From: Streptomyces pactum
Lineage (GTDB): Bacteria; Actinomycetota; Actinomycetes; Streptomycetales; Streptomycetaceae
Length of the DNA stretch: 64,000 bases
NCBI RefSeq assembly: GCF_016031615.1
Contig: NZ_JACYXC010000001.1
Coordinates: 3,968,001 to 4,032,000, forward strand
Direction of reading: 5' to 3'
Made by a program: the position numbers and the translations under genes. Positions 1-8,579 of this stretch are shown piece after piece. The notes below the pieces were generated by a model that worked only from the letters and a program-made list of their open reading frames with translations, was not told where the DNA came from and ran no database searches. The first letter of the stretch is position 1; every line of letters starts with the position of its first letter.

Positions 1-118
1 CTGGACTTCCTCAACTCCGCTTTGACCGCGAACCGTCCCGGGCAGGACACCGGCACGCGGAACACGCGGATGACGGAGCGGACCTCGCTTCGGGGGAGAG
101 CAAGGAGGGTGAGGGTCC

Positions 119-400
119 ATGGTGGTCTTCTGGATCGGGGTGGGCATCGCCGTGATGATCGGCGTCCTGGGCACGGTGCGTTCGGGCTCGGGCAAGCGCG
201 CCGGCGGCACCTACCGCCGGAGCGGCACGGCGTCGGGCGGTTCGTCCCACACCGGGGGAGGTGCCTCCTGCGGGGGCGGCGGATCGTCGTGCGGCGGAGG
301 CGGATCGTCCTGCGGCGGCGGAGGGTCGTCCTGCGGCGGAGGCAGTTCGTCCTGCGGCGGTGGCGGCGGGGGCGGCTGCGGTGGTGGCGGCGGTTGCTGA
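119..400 (+). CDS. Gly/Cys-rich membrane-anchored small protein, unknown function
   Basis: 93 residues. Residues 1-19 form one hydrophobic segment (VVFWIGVGIAVMIGVLG), followed by a short basic Ser/Gly stretch and, from about residue 40, a near-pure Gly/Ser tail in which seven Cys are regularly spaced as repeats of the type SSCGGGG. An AAGGAGG box ends 9 bases before the ATG, so the start is convincing. No known domain. The tail would face outside if the helix is a signal anchor. Regular Cys spacing suggests metal binding, disulfide crosslinking or wall attachment, but this is inference. It lies upstream of DUF2617. Positions 1-118 may hold the 3' end of a preceding gene, which I could not resolve. 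Confidence 0.65.
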   Translation: MVVFWIGVGIAVMIGVLGTVRSGSGKRAGGTYRRSGTASGGSSHTGGGASCGGGGSSCGGGGSSCGGGGSSCGGGSSSCGGGGGGGCGGGGGC

Positions 401-683
401 GCCGCCCCACCGGAGCATGAACCAGGTTGTCCGGGTCTGCGCCCGGCGCGCCGGCGCGCGCCGGGCGCTTCGTTGTTGAACAGGTGAACGCCTGTGCGCC
501 CGAGGGGATGGAAACCGCATGAACATGGGAAAAAACCCTGTGGCGCCGCGCATTTCATGATTCTGTATTCCTGGACCCTACGCACCCCACGTAGGCACGA
601 GCCGGCGTACCCCCCGTTGCCTCTGGTCCCAGCCAGGGCGGTCCGGCCCCACCTCCCTTACTGCGTGCTTGCGGAGCCGATTC

Positions 684-1205
684 ATGCTCACGACCCTGAA
701 GACGGCCTACACCGACACCCGTGCCGCCGATCTCGCCTGGTGTCTGGGACGGGAACCGCTCCCCTCCCTGGCCGTACTGGATCTCGAATTCCCGGAAACC
801 ACCGTGCAGTTGAGGCTGCTCGGCGCCTCGCACCAAGTCATCCTCGACGGTCCGGGCGGCACCTGTTCGGAGACGGTGGCCTGTATACCCGGCAGCAGCA
901 CCCCGCTGCCCCTCGGCGTCTCGACCCTGGTCGGCGACCGGGAGTACGAATTCGCGGCACGCGTGGAGACCCTTTCCCGGGGTTCCTTCGCGGGCCGGGC
1001 CCAGGAGTTGCTCGCGCTCGTCACCGACCATCCGCACGGCCTCGCCGGGACGTTCCCCGGCGACCCGCACGCCTTCACCGCGATGCTCGCCCAGAGCCAC
1101 GAAGGCCAGATCAAGTGGCGCACCTGGCACGCCTACCCCCAGGAGGGGCGGCTGGTGGCCACCCGGACCCGGGTGGGCTCCCGGGTCACCGCCGCGACGC
1201 TCTGA
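684..1205 (+). CDS. DUF2617 family protein
   Basis: 173 residues starting MLTTLKTAYTD. The sequence around QLRLLGASHQV and the C-terminal KWRTWHAYPQEGRLV is typical of the actinobacterial DUF2617 family, which usually sits beside spermidine synthase and other small stress-associated genes. No catalytic motif is visible and the function is unknown. The ATG at 684 was preferred over the TTG at 669 because the family begins with MLTTL. No strong ribosome binding site is seen upstream. Confidence 0.8.
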   Translation: MLTTLKTAYTDTRAADLAWCLGREPLPSLAVLDLEFPETTVQLRLLGASHQVILDGPGGTCSETVACIPGSSTPLPLGVSTLVGDREYEFAARVETLSRGSFAGRAQELLALVTDHPHGLAGTFPGDPHAFTAMLAQSHEGQIKWRTWHAYPQEGRLVATRTRVGSRVTAATL

Positions 1206-1551
1206 AGGGCCGGCCGCCGCGGTACGGCCGCCGCGGGATCGGCCAGGCCCGGGTACCGCCTCCCCGCCGGACCCGCGCCCCTGCGGCACCCGTACGGGAC
1301 CGCCCACCCGCGGACCCGTACGGGAACCCGTTCGTCCCCGTGCCGTACGGAACCCGTCCCCGGACCCGTAGGGGACGGGGAACCCGTACGGGACCGGCGG
1401 CCCCGGCCCCTGCGGAACCCGGGCGCGTGATCGTTCGCACGGGCGTGCGATGCGCCGGATGGGGTGCCTGCGGGCCCGGAGGAGTGGCGGCGCGCGAAAG
1501 TTGCGTGCGGGGGAGCACTGCGCGAGGTCCGCGTGGGTAGGCTCGGTCACC
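1206..1551. other. Spacer with short GTAC-centred repeats
   Basis: 346 bases without a convincing gene. It is made of imperfect copies of GGAACCCGTACGGGAC and its inverse (about 1310-1415), giving several overlapping hairpin options. At its right end TAGGCT (1538-1543) is the likely -10 box of the next gene. Confidence 0.6.
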
Positions 1552-2802
1552 ATGGAGCATGAGGTGTTCGTTCCGCACCCCGTCGACACCGTGCGGCGGG
1601 CCCTGGCCGATCCGGCCCGTGTCGCCCGCAGCATTCCCGGCCTCCAGCAGGACGCGGACCAGCTCTCGGGCCTCCAGGACGCGGACCGGCTCCCGGGCTC
1701 GCTCGCCGGGCGGCTGCGGGTCCGCGTCGGCGGACACACGATCACCTACCGTGGCGCGCTCCGGGTCGTCGAACGCGACGGCGCCTTCGACGTCGAGGGC
1801 GAGGGCAGCGAGGTGCGCGGCGACGGTTCGGTGAAGCTCGCGCTGACCGTGACGTGTACGCCGGCGGAGGGCGGGACCGCGCTGCGCTGCGCCGGCACCG
1901 TCAGCGCGCACGGCCGGCTGGCGGAGTTCGGCCCCGAGACCACCGGCCCGGTCGCCCGGCGGATGCTGGACCGTTTCGCCGCCGGTATCGGCGAGGGCAT
2001 CGAACGGACCGGGGACGACGGGCCGGGCGCATCGGACGCGCGGAGCGCGCGGGGCCTGGACGACGCACGGGACACGCAGGGTGCGCGGGGCGGGGCGGAG
2101 ACCCCGGACGCGGCGTCCGGTACCGCCCCCGGTCCGTCCGACGAGCCGCCCGCCGGCCCCTCGCCGGAGCACTCCCGGGCGCAGGAACGGGATGCCGCCG
2201 GGGCCGAGGACGCCCGCCCCGCAGGCCCGGACGACGCCGGTCCGGACGAAGGTGGTCCGGCCGGGGCCGGGGAGGACGGCACGGCGTCCCCGGGTACGCC
2301 GTCCGTCTTCGACGCCGAGGTGCCGCCGCCGGCCCTGGACCCGCGGAGCGACGAGGACCGGACGGGCACGGACGACCGGGCGGGAGCGGACGCCGGGCGG
2401 AACGGGGACGCCGGGCGGAACGGGCGCGCCGACGTCGGGGCGGACGACGACATCGACGACGAGGACTTCGAGGTCATCGGGAGCGTCGGGGACCTGGACG
2501 GCGTTCCGCCGATCGGGGACCTGGACGGCGTGGCACCGGGCGGGGGTGTGGACGGCGTGGATCCGCTCGCCCCGCTCGACCCCGACGGGCCGCCCGCCGA
2601 GGCGGCGCACGCCCGCCGCACGATGATCGGGCGGAGCACCGAGGAGGTGGACCACGCGCCGCCGCGCGGCCGGTACGCGCCGGTGCCGGCCGCCGATGCC
2701 GCCCCCGCGTCGGCCACCCTGCGCTGGGCAGCCCCCGCCGCCGCGTTCGTGGTCGCCTCCGCCGTGGTGGTCGGCCGGCGGATGCTGCGCCGCCGCCGCT
2801 GA
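1552..2802 (+). CDS. CoxG/SRPBCC-domain protein with acidic linker and C-terminal membrane helix
   Basis: 416 residues. Residues 1-145 are a START-like SRPBCC domain of the carbon monoxide dehydrogenase subunit G type (begins MEHEVFVPHPVDTVRRAL). A long acidic, Gly/Pro/Asp-rich disordered region follows, with a repeated GDLDGV motif near residues 305-330, and then a C-terminal hydrophobic helix (AAPAAAFVVASAVVVG) and an Arg run. It is therefore predicted to be tail-anchored with the lipid- or ligand-binding domain in the cytoplasm. No coxMSL genes are nearby, so a role in CO oxidation is not implied. TAGGCT lies 8 bases before the ATG with no Shine-Dalgarno, so the message is probably leaderless. 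Confidence 0.8.
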   Translation: MEHEVFVPHPVDTVRRALADPARVARSIPGLQQDADQLSGLQDADRLPGSLAGRLRVRVGGHTITYRGALRVVERDGAFDVEGEGSEVRGDGSVKLALTVTCTPAEGGTALRCAGTVSAHGRLAEFGPETTGPVARRMLDRFAAGIGEGIERTGDDGPGASDARSARGLDDARDTQGARGGAETPDAASGTAPGPSDEPPAGPSPEHSRAQERDAAGAEDARPAGPDDAGPDEGGPAGAGEDGTASPGTPSVFDAEVPPPALDPRSDEDRTGTDDRAGADAGRNGDAGRNGRADVGADDDIDDEDFEVIGSVGDLDGVPPIGDLDGVAPGGGVDGVDPLAPLDPDGPPAEAAHARRTMIGRSTEEVDHAPPRGRYAPVPAADAAPASATLRWAAPAAAFVVASAVVVGRRMLRRRR

Positions 2803-2988
2803 ACCGCCCCGGACCGGCCGCCGGGGCCGCTCTGCGAGCCCGGCACGCCGTGGCCGGACCCGGTCCCGGCCGGTGAGCCCGGCCGAGGTCCGGCCGGTGG
2901 GCCAGGTCACCCCGACGGACCCGGGCCCGGTCGCCGTGGCGCAGCGGCCCGGGCGGCGGGCGGGGCGGCGGGCGCATAAGGTCGGAGC

Positions 2989-3816
2989 GTGACCACCCAT
3001 GACACAACGGAGACCCAAGGCGTACGGCTGGCCGCCGGGGACGCCGAGCTGACCGTCCTGCCGGAGAGCGGCTGCCGCATCGGCTCGCTCCGCATCGGCG
3101 GTACCGAAGTGCTGCGGCAGGGCGCCGGGTTCGGCTCGTTCCCGATGGTGCCGTGGTGCGGCCGGGTGGAGCTGGGCCGCTTCCGCGACGGCGCGGACGT
3201 CCACCAGCTCCCGGTCAACGCCCCGCCGCACGCCATCCACGGCACCGGGCGGGACACCGCCTGGCGGACCGCCCGGACCGACGGCACCTCGGCCGCCTTC
3301 ACCTACGACCTCGCCGCGCCCTGGCCCTGGCCGGGGCGGGTCACCCAGATCTTCGACCTCGCCCCCGACGGGCTCACCATCAGCATGGGCATCGAGACCA
3401 TCGGCGACTCCTTCCCGGCCCAGATCGGCTGGCACCCGTGGTTCCTGCGGAACCTCGGCCGGGGCGGCGAGGACGTGAAGATCCACTTCGACGCCGCGTG
3501 GCAGGAGGAGCGGGGTGCGGACCACCTGCCCACCGGGAACCGGGTCCCGCCGCGGCAGGGCCCCTGGGACGACTGCTTCGGCATGCCGGACGGGGTGGAC
3601 GTCACCCTCACCTGGCCCGGCGAACTGGAGCTGAAGGTGACCAGCCGCTGTGAGTGGGTGGTGATCTACGACGAGCAGCCGGAGGCGGTGTGCGTGGAGC
3701 CGCAGACCGGTCCGCCCAACGGTCTCAACACCCTTCCGCGCCTGGTCACGCCCATCGAGCCGCTGGAGGCGGCCACCAGCTGGCGGTGGCGCGGACTGGG
3801 CCCGCGGAGCGTTTAG
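2989..3816 (+). CDS. Aldose 1-epimerase family protein
   Basis: 275 residues, full length for a bacterial mutarotase-like protein. Conserved stretches are seen: SFPMVPWCGRV near residue 50, HAIHGTGRDTAW near 80 with the catalytic-type His, and GWHPWF near 145. It should interconvert alpha and beta anomers of a hexose or sugar phosphate in the cytoplasm; the exact sugar cannot be read from the sequence. GTG start with TAAGGT six bases upstream, so probably leaderless. It lies only 10 bases from pyrE, whose -10 box overlaps its stop codon. Confidence 0.85.
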   Translation: MTTHDTTETQGVRLAAGDAELTVLPESGCRIGSLRIGGTEVLRQGAGFGSFPMVPWCGRVELGRFRDGADVHQLPVNAPPHAIHGTGRDTAWRTARTDGTSAAFTYDLAAPWPWPGRVTQIFDLAPDGLTISMGIETIGDSFPAQIGWHPWFLRNLGRGGEDVKIHFDAAWQEERGADHLPTGNRVPPRQGPWDDCFGMPDGVDVTLTWPGELELKVTSRCEWVVIYDEQPEAVCVEPQTGPPNGLNTLPRLVTPIEPLEAATSWRWRGLGPRSV

Positions 3817-3819
3817 GCT
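3814..3819 (+). promoter_or_regulatory. -10 box of leaderless pyrE
   Basis: TAGGCT followed by seven bases and the ATG. The same spacing of a TANNNT box to the start codon recurs at 1538, 2977, 41121, 61253 and, on the minus strand, at 16128 and 25139. Confidence 0.6.
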
Positions 3820-3826
3820 CGTCGCC

Positions 3827-4366
3827 ATGAGCGATGCGCGTGACGCCCTGCTGCGGCAGATCAAGGACAAGGCCGTGGTCCACGGCAAGGTGACCCTCTC
3901 CTCCGGACGCGAGGCCGACTACTACATCGACCTGCGCCGGGTCACCCTGGACGCGGAGTCGGCCCCCCTGGTCGGCCAGGTCATGCTCGACGCGACCGCG
4001 GACCTGGAGTACGACGCCGTGGGCGGCCTCACCCTGGGCGCCGACCCGGTGGCCACCGCGATGCTGCACGCCGCCGCGGCGCGCGGGCGGAAGCTCGACG
4101 CGTACGTGGTGCGCAAGGCGCAGAAGACGCACGGCATGCAGCGCCGGATCGAGGGGCCGGACATCGCGGGGCGCCGGGTGCTGGTGGTCGAGGACACCTC
4201 CACCACCGGGGGTTCGCCGCTCACCGCGGTGGAGGCGGCCCGGGAGGCGGGTGCCGAGGTCGTCGCGGTGGCCACCATCGTGGACCGGGGCGCCGCCGGG
4301 GCGATCGCGGAGGCCGGGCTGCCGTACGTCACCGCGTACACGCTCGGCGACCTCGGCCTCGACTGA
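3827..4366 (+). CDS. pyrE: Orotate phosphoribosyltransferase
   Basis: 179 residues. The PRPP-binding motif VLVVEDTSTTGGS is at residues 118-130, and the catalytic-loop region VVRKAQKTHGMQRRI at about 94-108. It converts orotate plus PRPP to OMP in de novo pyrimidine synthesis. TAGGCT (3814-3819), the start of which is the stop codon of the previous gene, lies seven bases before the ATG, so pyrE has its own leaderless promoter rather than depending on the epimerase gene. Confidence 0.95.
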   Translation: MSDARDALLRQIKDKAVVHGKVTLSSGREADYYIDLRRVTLDAESAPLVGQVMLDATADLEYDAVGGLTLGADPVATAMLHAAAARGRKLDAYVVRKAQKTHGMQRRIEGPDIAGRRVLVVEDTSTTGGSPLTAVEAAREAGAEVVAVATIVDRGAAGAIAEAGLPYVTAYTLGDLGLD

Positions 4367-4778
4367 CGCGACCCGTACGACCGGGCCCCGGTGCGACCGG
4401 CCCCCCGGTGCGACCGGCCCCGGTGAGGCCGGGGCGTGCCACCGCGGGAGGCTGATCCGGCTCGACCGCACGACGGGACCGGGCGGCACGGCCGGCACGT
4501 GCGACCCGGGCCGGTTCCCGGTTCCCGGTCGATGGTTTCCGGTCCGGTGTTCCCCGTCGCGGGGTGCCCGGGCCGGGGCCGGGCCCGGCCGCCGCAGGGC
4601 CGTTGGATTGCGCCGAACGGGGCGATGTTCCACGTGAAACATCGCCCCCTCTTTCGTGCGGCGTCCCGGGCACCGTATGGATCGCGCGGGGGAGTCTGGG
4701 AGGATGGCCCCGACGAGGATGTCGCCCCCCTAGGTCAGGGCCACCGAACGAACCCCGCACATCACAAGGAGCGGTCAG
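4367..4778. other. pyrE-fba spacer containing a parS site
   Basis: 412 bases with no gene. Left part: imperfect GTGCGACCGG repeats (4385-4425). Middle: the ParB-site palindrome at 4621-4646. Right end: AAGGAG (4769-4774), the ribosome binding site of fba. Confidence 0.6.
4621..4646. promoter_or_regulatory. parS, ParB-binding centromere site
   Basis: 4626-4641 reads TGTTCCACGTGAAACA, identical to the classical bacterial parS consensus TGTTNCACGTGAAACA. The palindrome extends to 26 bases (4621-4646) with one mismatched pair. ParB bound here would nucleate the segregation complex. Streptomyces carry about twenty parS sites clustered around oriC, so this places the window near the origin. The outer arms could also form an RNA hairpin at the end of pyrE transcripts, so a secondary terminator role is possible. 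Confidence 0.88.
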
Positions 4779-5801
4779 ATGCCCATCGCATCCCCCGAGA
4801 TCTACAACGAGATGCTGGACCGGGCGAAGGCAGGCAAGTTCGCCTACCCGGCGATCAACGTGACATCGACCCAGACCCTGCACGCGGCCCTCCGTGGTTT
4901 CGCCGAGGCCGAGAGCGACGGCATCATCCAGATCTCCACCGGTGGTGCGGAGTTCCTGGGCGGCCAGTACAGCAAGGACATGGTCTCCGGTGCGGTGGCG
5001 CTCGCCGAGTTCGCGCACGTCGTCGCCAAGAAGTACCCGGTCAACATCGCCCTGCACACCGACCACTGCCCCAAGGACAAGCTCGACGGGTACGTCCGCC
5101 CGCTGCTGGCGATCTCGCAGGAGCGCGTCGCCGCCGGTCAGAACCCGCTCTTCCAGTCCCACATGTGGGACGGCTCGGCCGAGACGCTGGACGACAACCT
5201 CGCCATCGCGCAGGAGCTGCTCGCCGAGGCCGTGAAGGCCCGGATCATCCTTGAGGTGGAGATCACCCCCACCGGCGGCGAGGAGGACGGCGTCTCCCAC
5301 GAGATCAACGACGAGCTGTACACCACCGTCGCCGACGCCGAGCGCACCGCCGAGGCCCTCGGCCTGGGGGAGAAGGGCCGTTACCTGCTGGCCGCCTCCT
5401 TCGGCAACGTCCACGGTGTCTACAAGCCGGGCAACGTGGTGCTCCGTCCCGAGCTGCTCCGTGAGCTCCAGGACGGTGTGGCCGCCAAGCACGGCAAGAC
5501 CGACCCGTTCGACTTCGTCTTCCACGGCGGCTCCGGCTCCACCGAGGAGGAGATCCGCACCGCGCTGGAGAACGGTGTGGTGAAGATGAACCTCGACACC
5601 GACACCCAGTACGCCTTCACCCGTCCGATCGCGGACCACATGTTCCGCAACTACGACGGTGTGCTCAAGGTGGACGGCGAGGTCGGCAACAAGAAGACCT
5701 ACGACCCGCGCAGCTGGGGCAAGCTCGCCGAGACCAGCATGGCCGAGCGCGTCACCAAGGCGTGCGCGGACCTGCGCTCCACCGGCACCAAGCTGAAGTA
5801 A
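4779..5801 (+). CDS. fba: Class II fructose-bisphosphate aldolase
   Basis: 340 residues, full length. Metal and substrate motifs are visible: ALHTDHCPKDK with the zinc-binding and catalytic TDHC at residues 94-97, FGNVHGVYKPG, and HGGSGS in the phosphate-binding loop. It cleaves fructose 1,6-bisphosphate to DHAP and glyceraldehyde 3-phosphate in glycolysis and works in reverse in gluconeogenesis. Good AAGGAG ribosome binding site. Codon use is less extreme than in the neighbours, as expected of a highly expressed gene. Its 5' spacer carries the parS site. Confidence 0.96.
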   Translation: MPIASPEIYNEMLDRAKAGKFAYPAINVTSTQTLHAALRGFAEAESDGIIQISTGGAEFLGGQYSKDMVSGAVALAEFAHVVAKKYPVNIALHTDHCPKDKLDGYVRPLLAISQERVAAGQNPLFQSHMWDGSAETLDDNLAIAQELLAEAVKARIILEVEITPTGGEEDGVSHEINDELYTTVADAERTAEALGLGEKGRYLLAASFGNVHGVYKPGNVVLRPELLRELQDGVAAKHGKTDPFDFVFHGGSGSTEEEIRTALENGVVKMNLDTDTQYAFTRPIADHMFRNYDGVLKVDGEVGNKKTYDPRSWGKLAETSMAERVTKACADLRSTGTKLK

Positions 5802-6000
5802 CCATCCTGCCCCGGGGCGTGCGGCCCCCGGTTCCGGCCGTCGGCCGGGCCGGGCCGGCCGGTGCCGCGGGGTACGCCTCCGGCGCCCACGGGCCCGGTG
5901 CGCCGTCGGTACCCACCGGCGGGGCACCGGGCCCGCGCCGTTCCCGCCCGGCCCTGCCCGTGCCCGGTGTGCGGGTGCCGGGCGGGGTTCCCGAGCGGCC

Positions 6001-6040
6001 CGGGCCGCTCCCTGGGGTCCCGGGCCGCTCCCTGGGGTCC
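6001..6040. repeat. Tandem 20-bp repeat, two copies
   Basis: CGGGCCGCTCCCTGGGGTCC is present twice in perfect tandem in the fba-MFS spacer (5802-6097). The rest of that spacer is GC-rich and shows no gene. Confidence 0.85.
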
Positions 6041-6097
6041 CGGGCCGGTGGGTGGTGTGCGGTGGCCGGGCGGGCCGGTCACGGGGACGATCGGGGT

Positions 6098-7645
6098 ATG
6101 AACGGGTCCGCGCCGGTGGCCGAGGCGCCCGGAGCGGTCCGGCTCGCCACCCCCACCGGGCGCCGGGTGCTGGTCACCACGGTGCTCGGCTCCGGGATGG
6201 CGCTGCTGGACAGCACGGTCGTCAACGTGGCGCTGCCCCGCATCGGTGCCGACCTGGACGCCGATCTCGCCGTGCTCCAGTGGACCGTCAACGCCTACAT
6301 GCTCACCCTGGCCGGACTGATCCTGCTGGGTGGCGCGCTCGGCGACCGCTACGGCCGGCGCAGGATCTTCCTCGTCGGCGTGGTGTGGTTCGCCGTCGCC
6401 TCGTTCCTGTGCGGGCTGGCGCCGAACGCCGGGGTGCTGGTCACCGCCCGTGCGCTGCAGGGGGTCGGCGGCGCGCTGCTCACCCCCGGCTCGCTGGCGC
6501 TGATCCAGGCCACCTTCCACCCCGACGACCGGGCGCGGGCGGTCGGGGCCTGGTCCGGCCTGGGCGGGGTGGCCGCCGCGGTCGGGCCGTTCCTCGGCGG
6601 CTGGCTGGTGGACGGACCCGGCTGGCGCTGGGTGTTCTGGCTCAACGTCCCGCTGGCGGTGCTCTGCGTCCCGGTCGCGCTGCGGTCGGTGCCGGAGTCG
6701 CGCGACCCGCGGGCGCACGGCCGGTTCGACGTCACCGGCGCCGTGCTGGCCGCGCTCTGCCTGGGCGCGGTGACCTACGCGCTGATCGAGGCGCCGGACG
6801 CGGGCGCCTCGCCGGCGGTGGTGACGGCCGCGGTGGCCGGGGTGCTGCTCGGGGTGGCCTTCTGGTTCTGGGAGCGGCGCCGCCCGGACCCGATGCTGCC
6901 GCTGTCGATCTTCTCCTCCCGCCAGTTCACCGCCGTCAACGTGGTGACGCTGTGCGTCTACGCGGCCTTCGGTGGTTTCTTCTTCCTCGCCGTCCTCCAG
7001 CTCCAGATCTCGGTCGGGTACTCGGCGCTGGCGGCGGGCACCGCGCTGCTGCCGACCACGATGCTGATGCTGCTGCTCTCCTCCCGCGCCGGGGACCTGG
7101 GCACGCGGATCGGCCCCCGCATCCCGCTCACCGTGGGCCCGCTGCTGTGCGCGGCGGGGCTGCTGCTGATGGCGCGGGTGGCCGAGGGGGCGTCCTACTG
7201 GCGTGACGTGCTGCCCGCGCTCGTCGTCATGGGCGCCGGCATGGTGGTGCTGGTGGCCCCGCTGACCGCGACCGTGCTGGCCTCGGTGGACGTCGGCCGG
7301 GCGGGCCTGGCCAGCGGCATCAACAACGCGGCGGCCCGCGCGGCCGGGCTGGTGGCGGTGGCCGCGCTCCCGCTGCTGGCGGGCCTGGACCCGCACGACT
7401 ACCGGTCGCCGGACCGGTTCACCGACGCGTTCCGCTCGGCCATGGTGATCTGCGCGCTGCTGCTGGTGGTGGGCGGACTGATCGCCTGGGGCACCGTACG
7501 GTCGGACGCGCTGGAGCCGGAGGCGCCCGGCGGGCCGGAGCGCTGCCACGCCGGGTGCCGTACGCACTGCGCGGTCTCCGCGCCGCCGCTGGACCCCGGT
7601 GAGGAACCGGCCGCCGCGCCGCCGTCCGGACGGGGCGGGCCATGA
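6098..7645 (+). CDS. MFS drug exporter, DHA2 (14-helix) family
   Basis: 515 residues beginning MNGSAPVAEAPG. Alternating hydrophobic helices across the length fit the 14-helix EmrB/QacA type. Diagnostic motifs: LDSTVVNVALPRIGADL after helix 1 and GGALGDRYGRRRIFLVG in the loop after helix 2 (motif A). It should use the proton gradient to expel a drug or secondary metabolite from the cell. No regulator is adjacent. The C-terminus (about 40 residues) is hydrophilic. The start is the first Met before the first helix; no strong ribosome binding site precedes it. Confidence 0.88.
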   Translation: MNGSAPVAEAPGAVRLATPTGRRVLVTTVLGSGMALLDSTVVNVALPRIGADLDADLAVLQWTVNAYMLTLAGLILLGGALGDRYGRRRIFLVGVVWFAVASFLCGLAPNAGVLVTARALQGVGGALLTPGSLALIQATFHPDDRARAVGAWSGLGGVAAAVGPFLGGWLVDGPGWRWVFWLNVPLAVLCVPVALRSVPESRDPRAHGRFDVTGAVLAALCLGAVTYALIEAPDAGASPAVVTAAVAGVLLGVAFWFWERRRPDPMLPLSIFSSRQFTAVNVVTLCVYAAFGGFFFLAVLQLQISVGYSALAAGTALLPTTMLMLLLSSRAGDLGTRIGPRIPLTVGPLLCAAGLLLMARVAEGASYWRDVLPALVVMGAGMVVLVAPLTATVLASVDVGRAGLASGINNAAARAAGLVAVAALPLLAGLDPHDYRSPDRFTDAFRSAMVICALLLVVGGLIAWGTVRSDALEPEAPGGPERCHAGCRTHCAVSAPPLDPGEEPAAAPPSGRGGP

Positions 7646-7970
7646 CCCGGCGGACGCACCCCGGCACGGCTCATCCCGTCATGGCGCGCCCGGTCACGAC
7701 GCGCCCGGTCACGACGCGCCCCGGCACGGCGCGCCGGCGCCGCCTCCCGCCGGCCGGGCCCGTACAGACGCCCGCCGGGCCGGTACGGATGCCCGTCGGG
7801 CCGGTACGGATGCCCGCCGGGCCCGTGCGGACGCCCGCCGGGTCCGGCGGGGTGCCGGACCGGTGGCCGCGGTGCGGACCCGTCCGGCCGTCCGCCGGGG
7901 CGGGACCGCGTCCGCCGGTCCGGGCCGTCCGGGCGGGGTACCGGGGCGCCCGGTCCGGCAGACTGGAGCC
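7646..7970. repeat. Spacer with degenerate tandem repeats
   Basis: 325 bases without a gene. 7694-7725 holds two copies of CGCCCGGTCACGACG; 7758-7850 holds four copies of a roughly 21-bp unit of the form CCGGTACGGATGCCCGYCGGG. At the right end CAGACT (7959-7964) may be the -10 box of the DUF3151 gene. Confidence 0.65.
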
Positions 7971-8384
7971 ATGGCCATTCACGAGAACCTGCTCGGGGGA
8001 CCGCCCCCGACCCACCTGCCCGACGACCCGGAGCCGCGCGAACTGCTCGCCTCCGGTGCGGCGCCCGCCGAGGTCGCCGCCAAGTACCCCGGGTCGTCCC
8101 TGGCCTGGGCCCAGCTCGCCGACGAGGCGTTCGAGGCCGGCCGGGTGGTCGAGTCGTACGCGTACGCCCGCACCGGCTACCACCGCGGGCTGGACGCGCT
8201 GCGCCGCAACGGCTGGAAGGGCCACGGCCCGGTGCCGTTCGAGCACGAGCCGAACCGCGGCTTCCTCCGCGCGCTGCACGCGCTGGCGCGCGCCGCGCAG
8301 GCGATCGGTGAGCAGGACGAGTACGAGCGCTGCTCGACGTTCCTGCGGGACAGCTCCCCCACGGCGGCGGACACCCTCGGCTGA
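7971..8384 (+). CDS. DUF3151 family protein
   Basis: 137 residues, matching the usual size of DUF3151. Typical sequence: ENLLGGPPPTHLP at the N-terminus, YAYARTGYHRGLDALRRNGWKG in the middle, NRGFLRALHALARAAQAIGE near the end. It looks like an all-helical soluble protein; function unknown. In Streptomyces it is the conserved upstream neighbour of tryptophan 2,3-dioxygenase, as here. The start codon lies six bases after CAGACT, so the message may be leaderless. Confidence 0.85.
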   Translation: MAIHENLLGGPPPTHLPDDPEPRELLASGAAPAEVAAKYPGSSLAWAQLADEAFEAGRVVESYAYARTGYHRGLDALRRNGWKGHGPVPFEHEPNRGFLRALHALARAAQAIGEQDEYERCSTFLRDSSPTAADTLG

Positions 8385-8579
8385 CGGGCCGCGAACCCGT
8401 ACCCGGGCCCGTCTGCCGCGGAACCTCCGCCAGGCGGGCCCTTGCCGTATGCACGAGTCGCCACGGATGATGCGGGCGGGGCTCCCGTGATGCCGGGACC
8501 CCGAGGGGACCGGGGCTCCGATGCCGAGAGGAAGGGGCGGACCGCTACCCGGGAGCACGTAGTACGAGGAGAAGCAGTG

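Noticed and set aside
119..400. Gly/Cys tail considered as a thiazole/oxazole peptide precursor
   Set aside because: N-terminal transmembrane helix instead of a leader, and no cyclodehydratase or dehydrogenase nearby.
1186..3888. A 900-residue open frame on the minus strand
   Set aside because: Antisense to the CoxG-like and epimerase genes, which have clear family signatures; no domain in the antisense product.
4621..4646. Palindrome considered only as a pyrE terminator
   Set aside because: The core matches parS at every defined position, which chance would rarely give; a terminator role can only be secondary.
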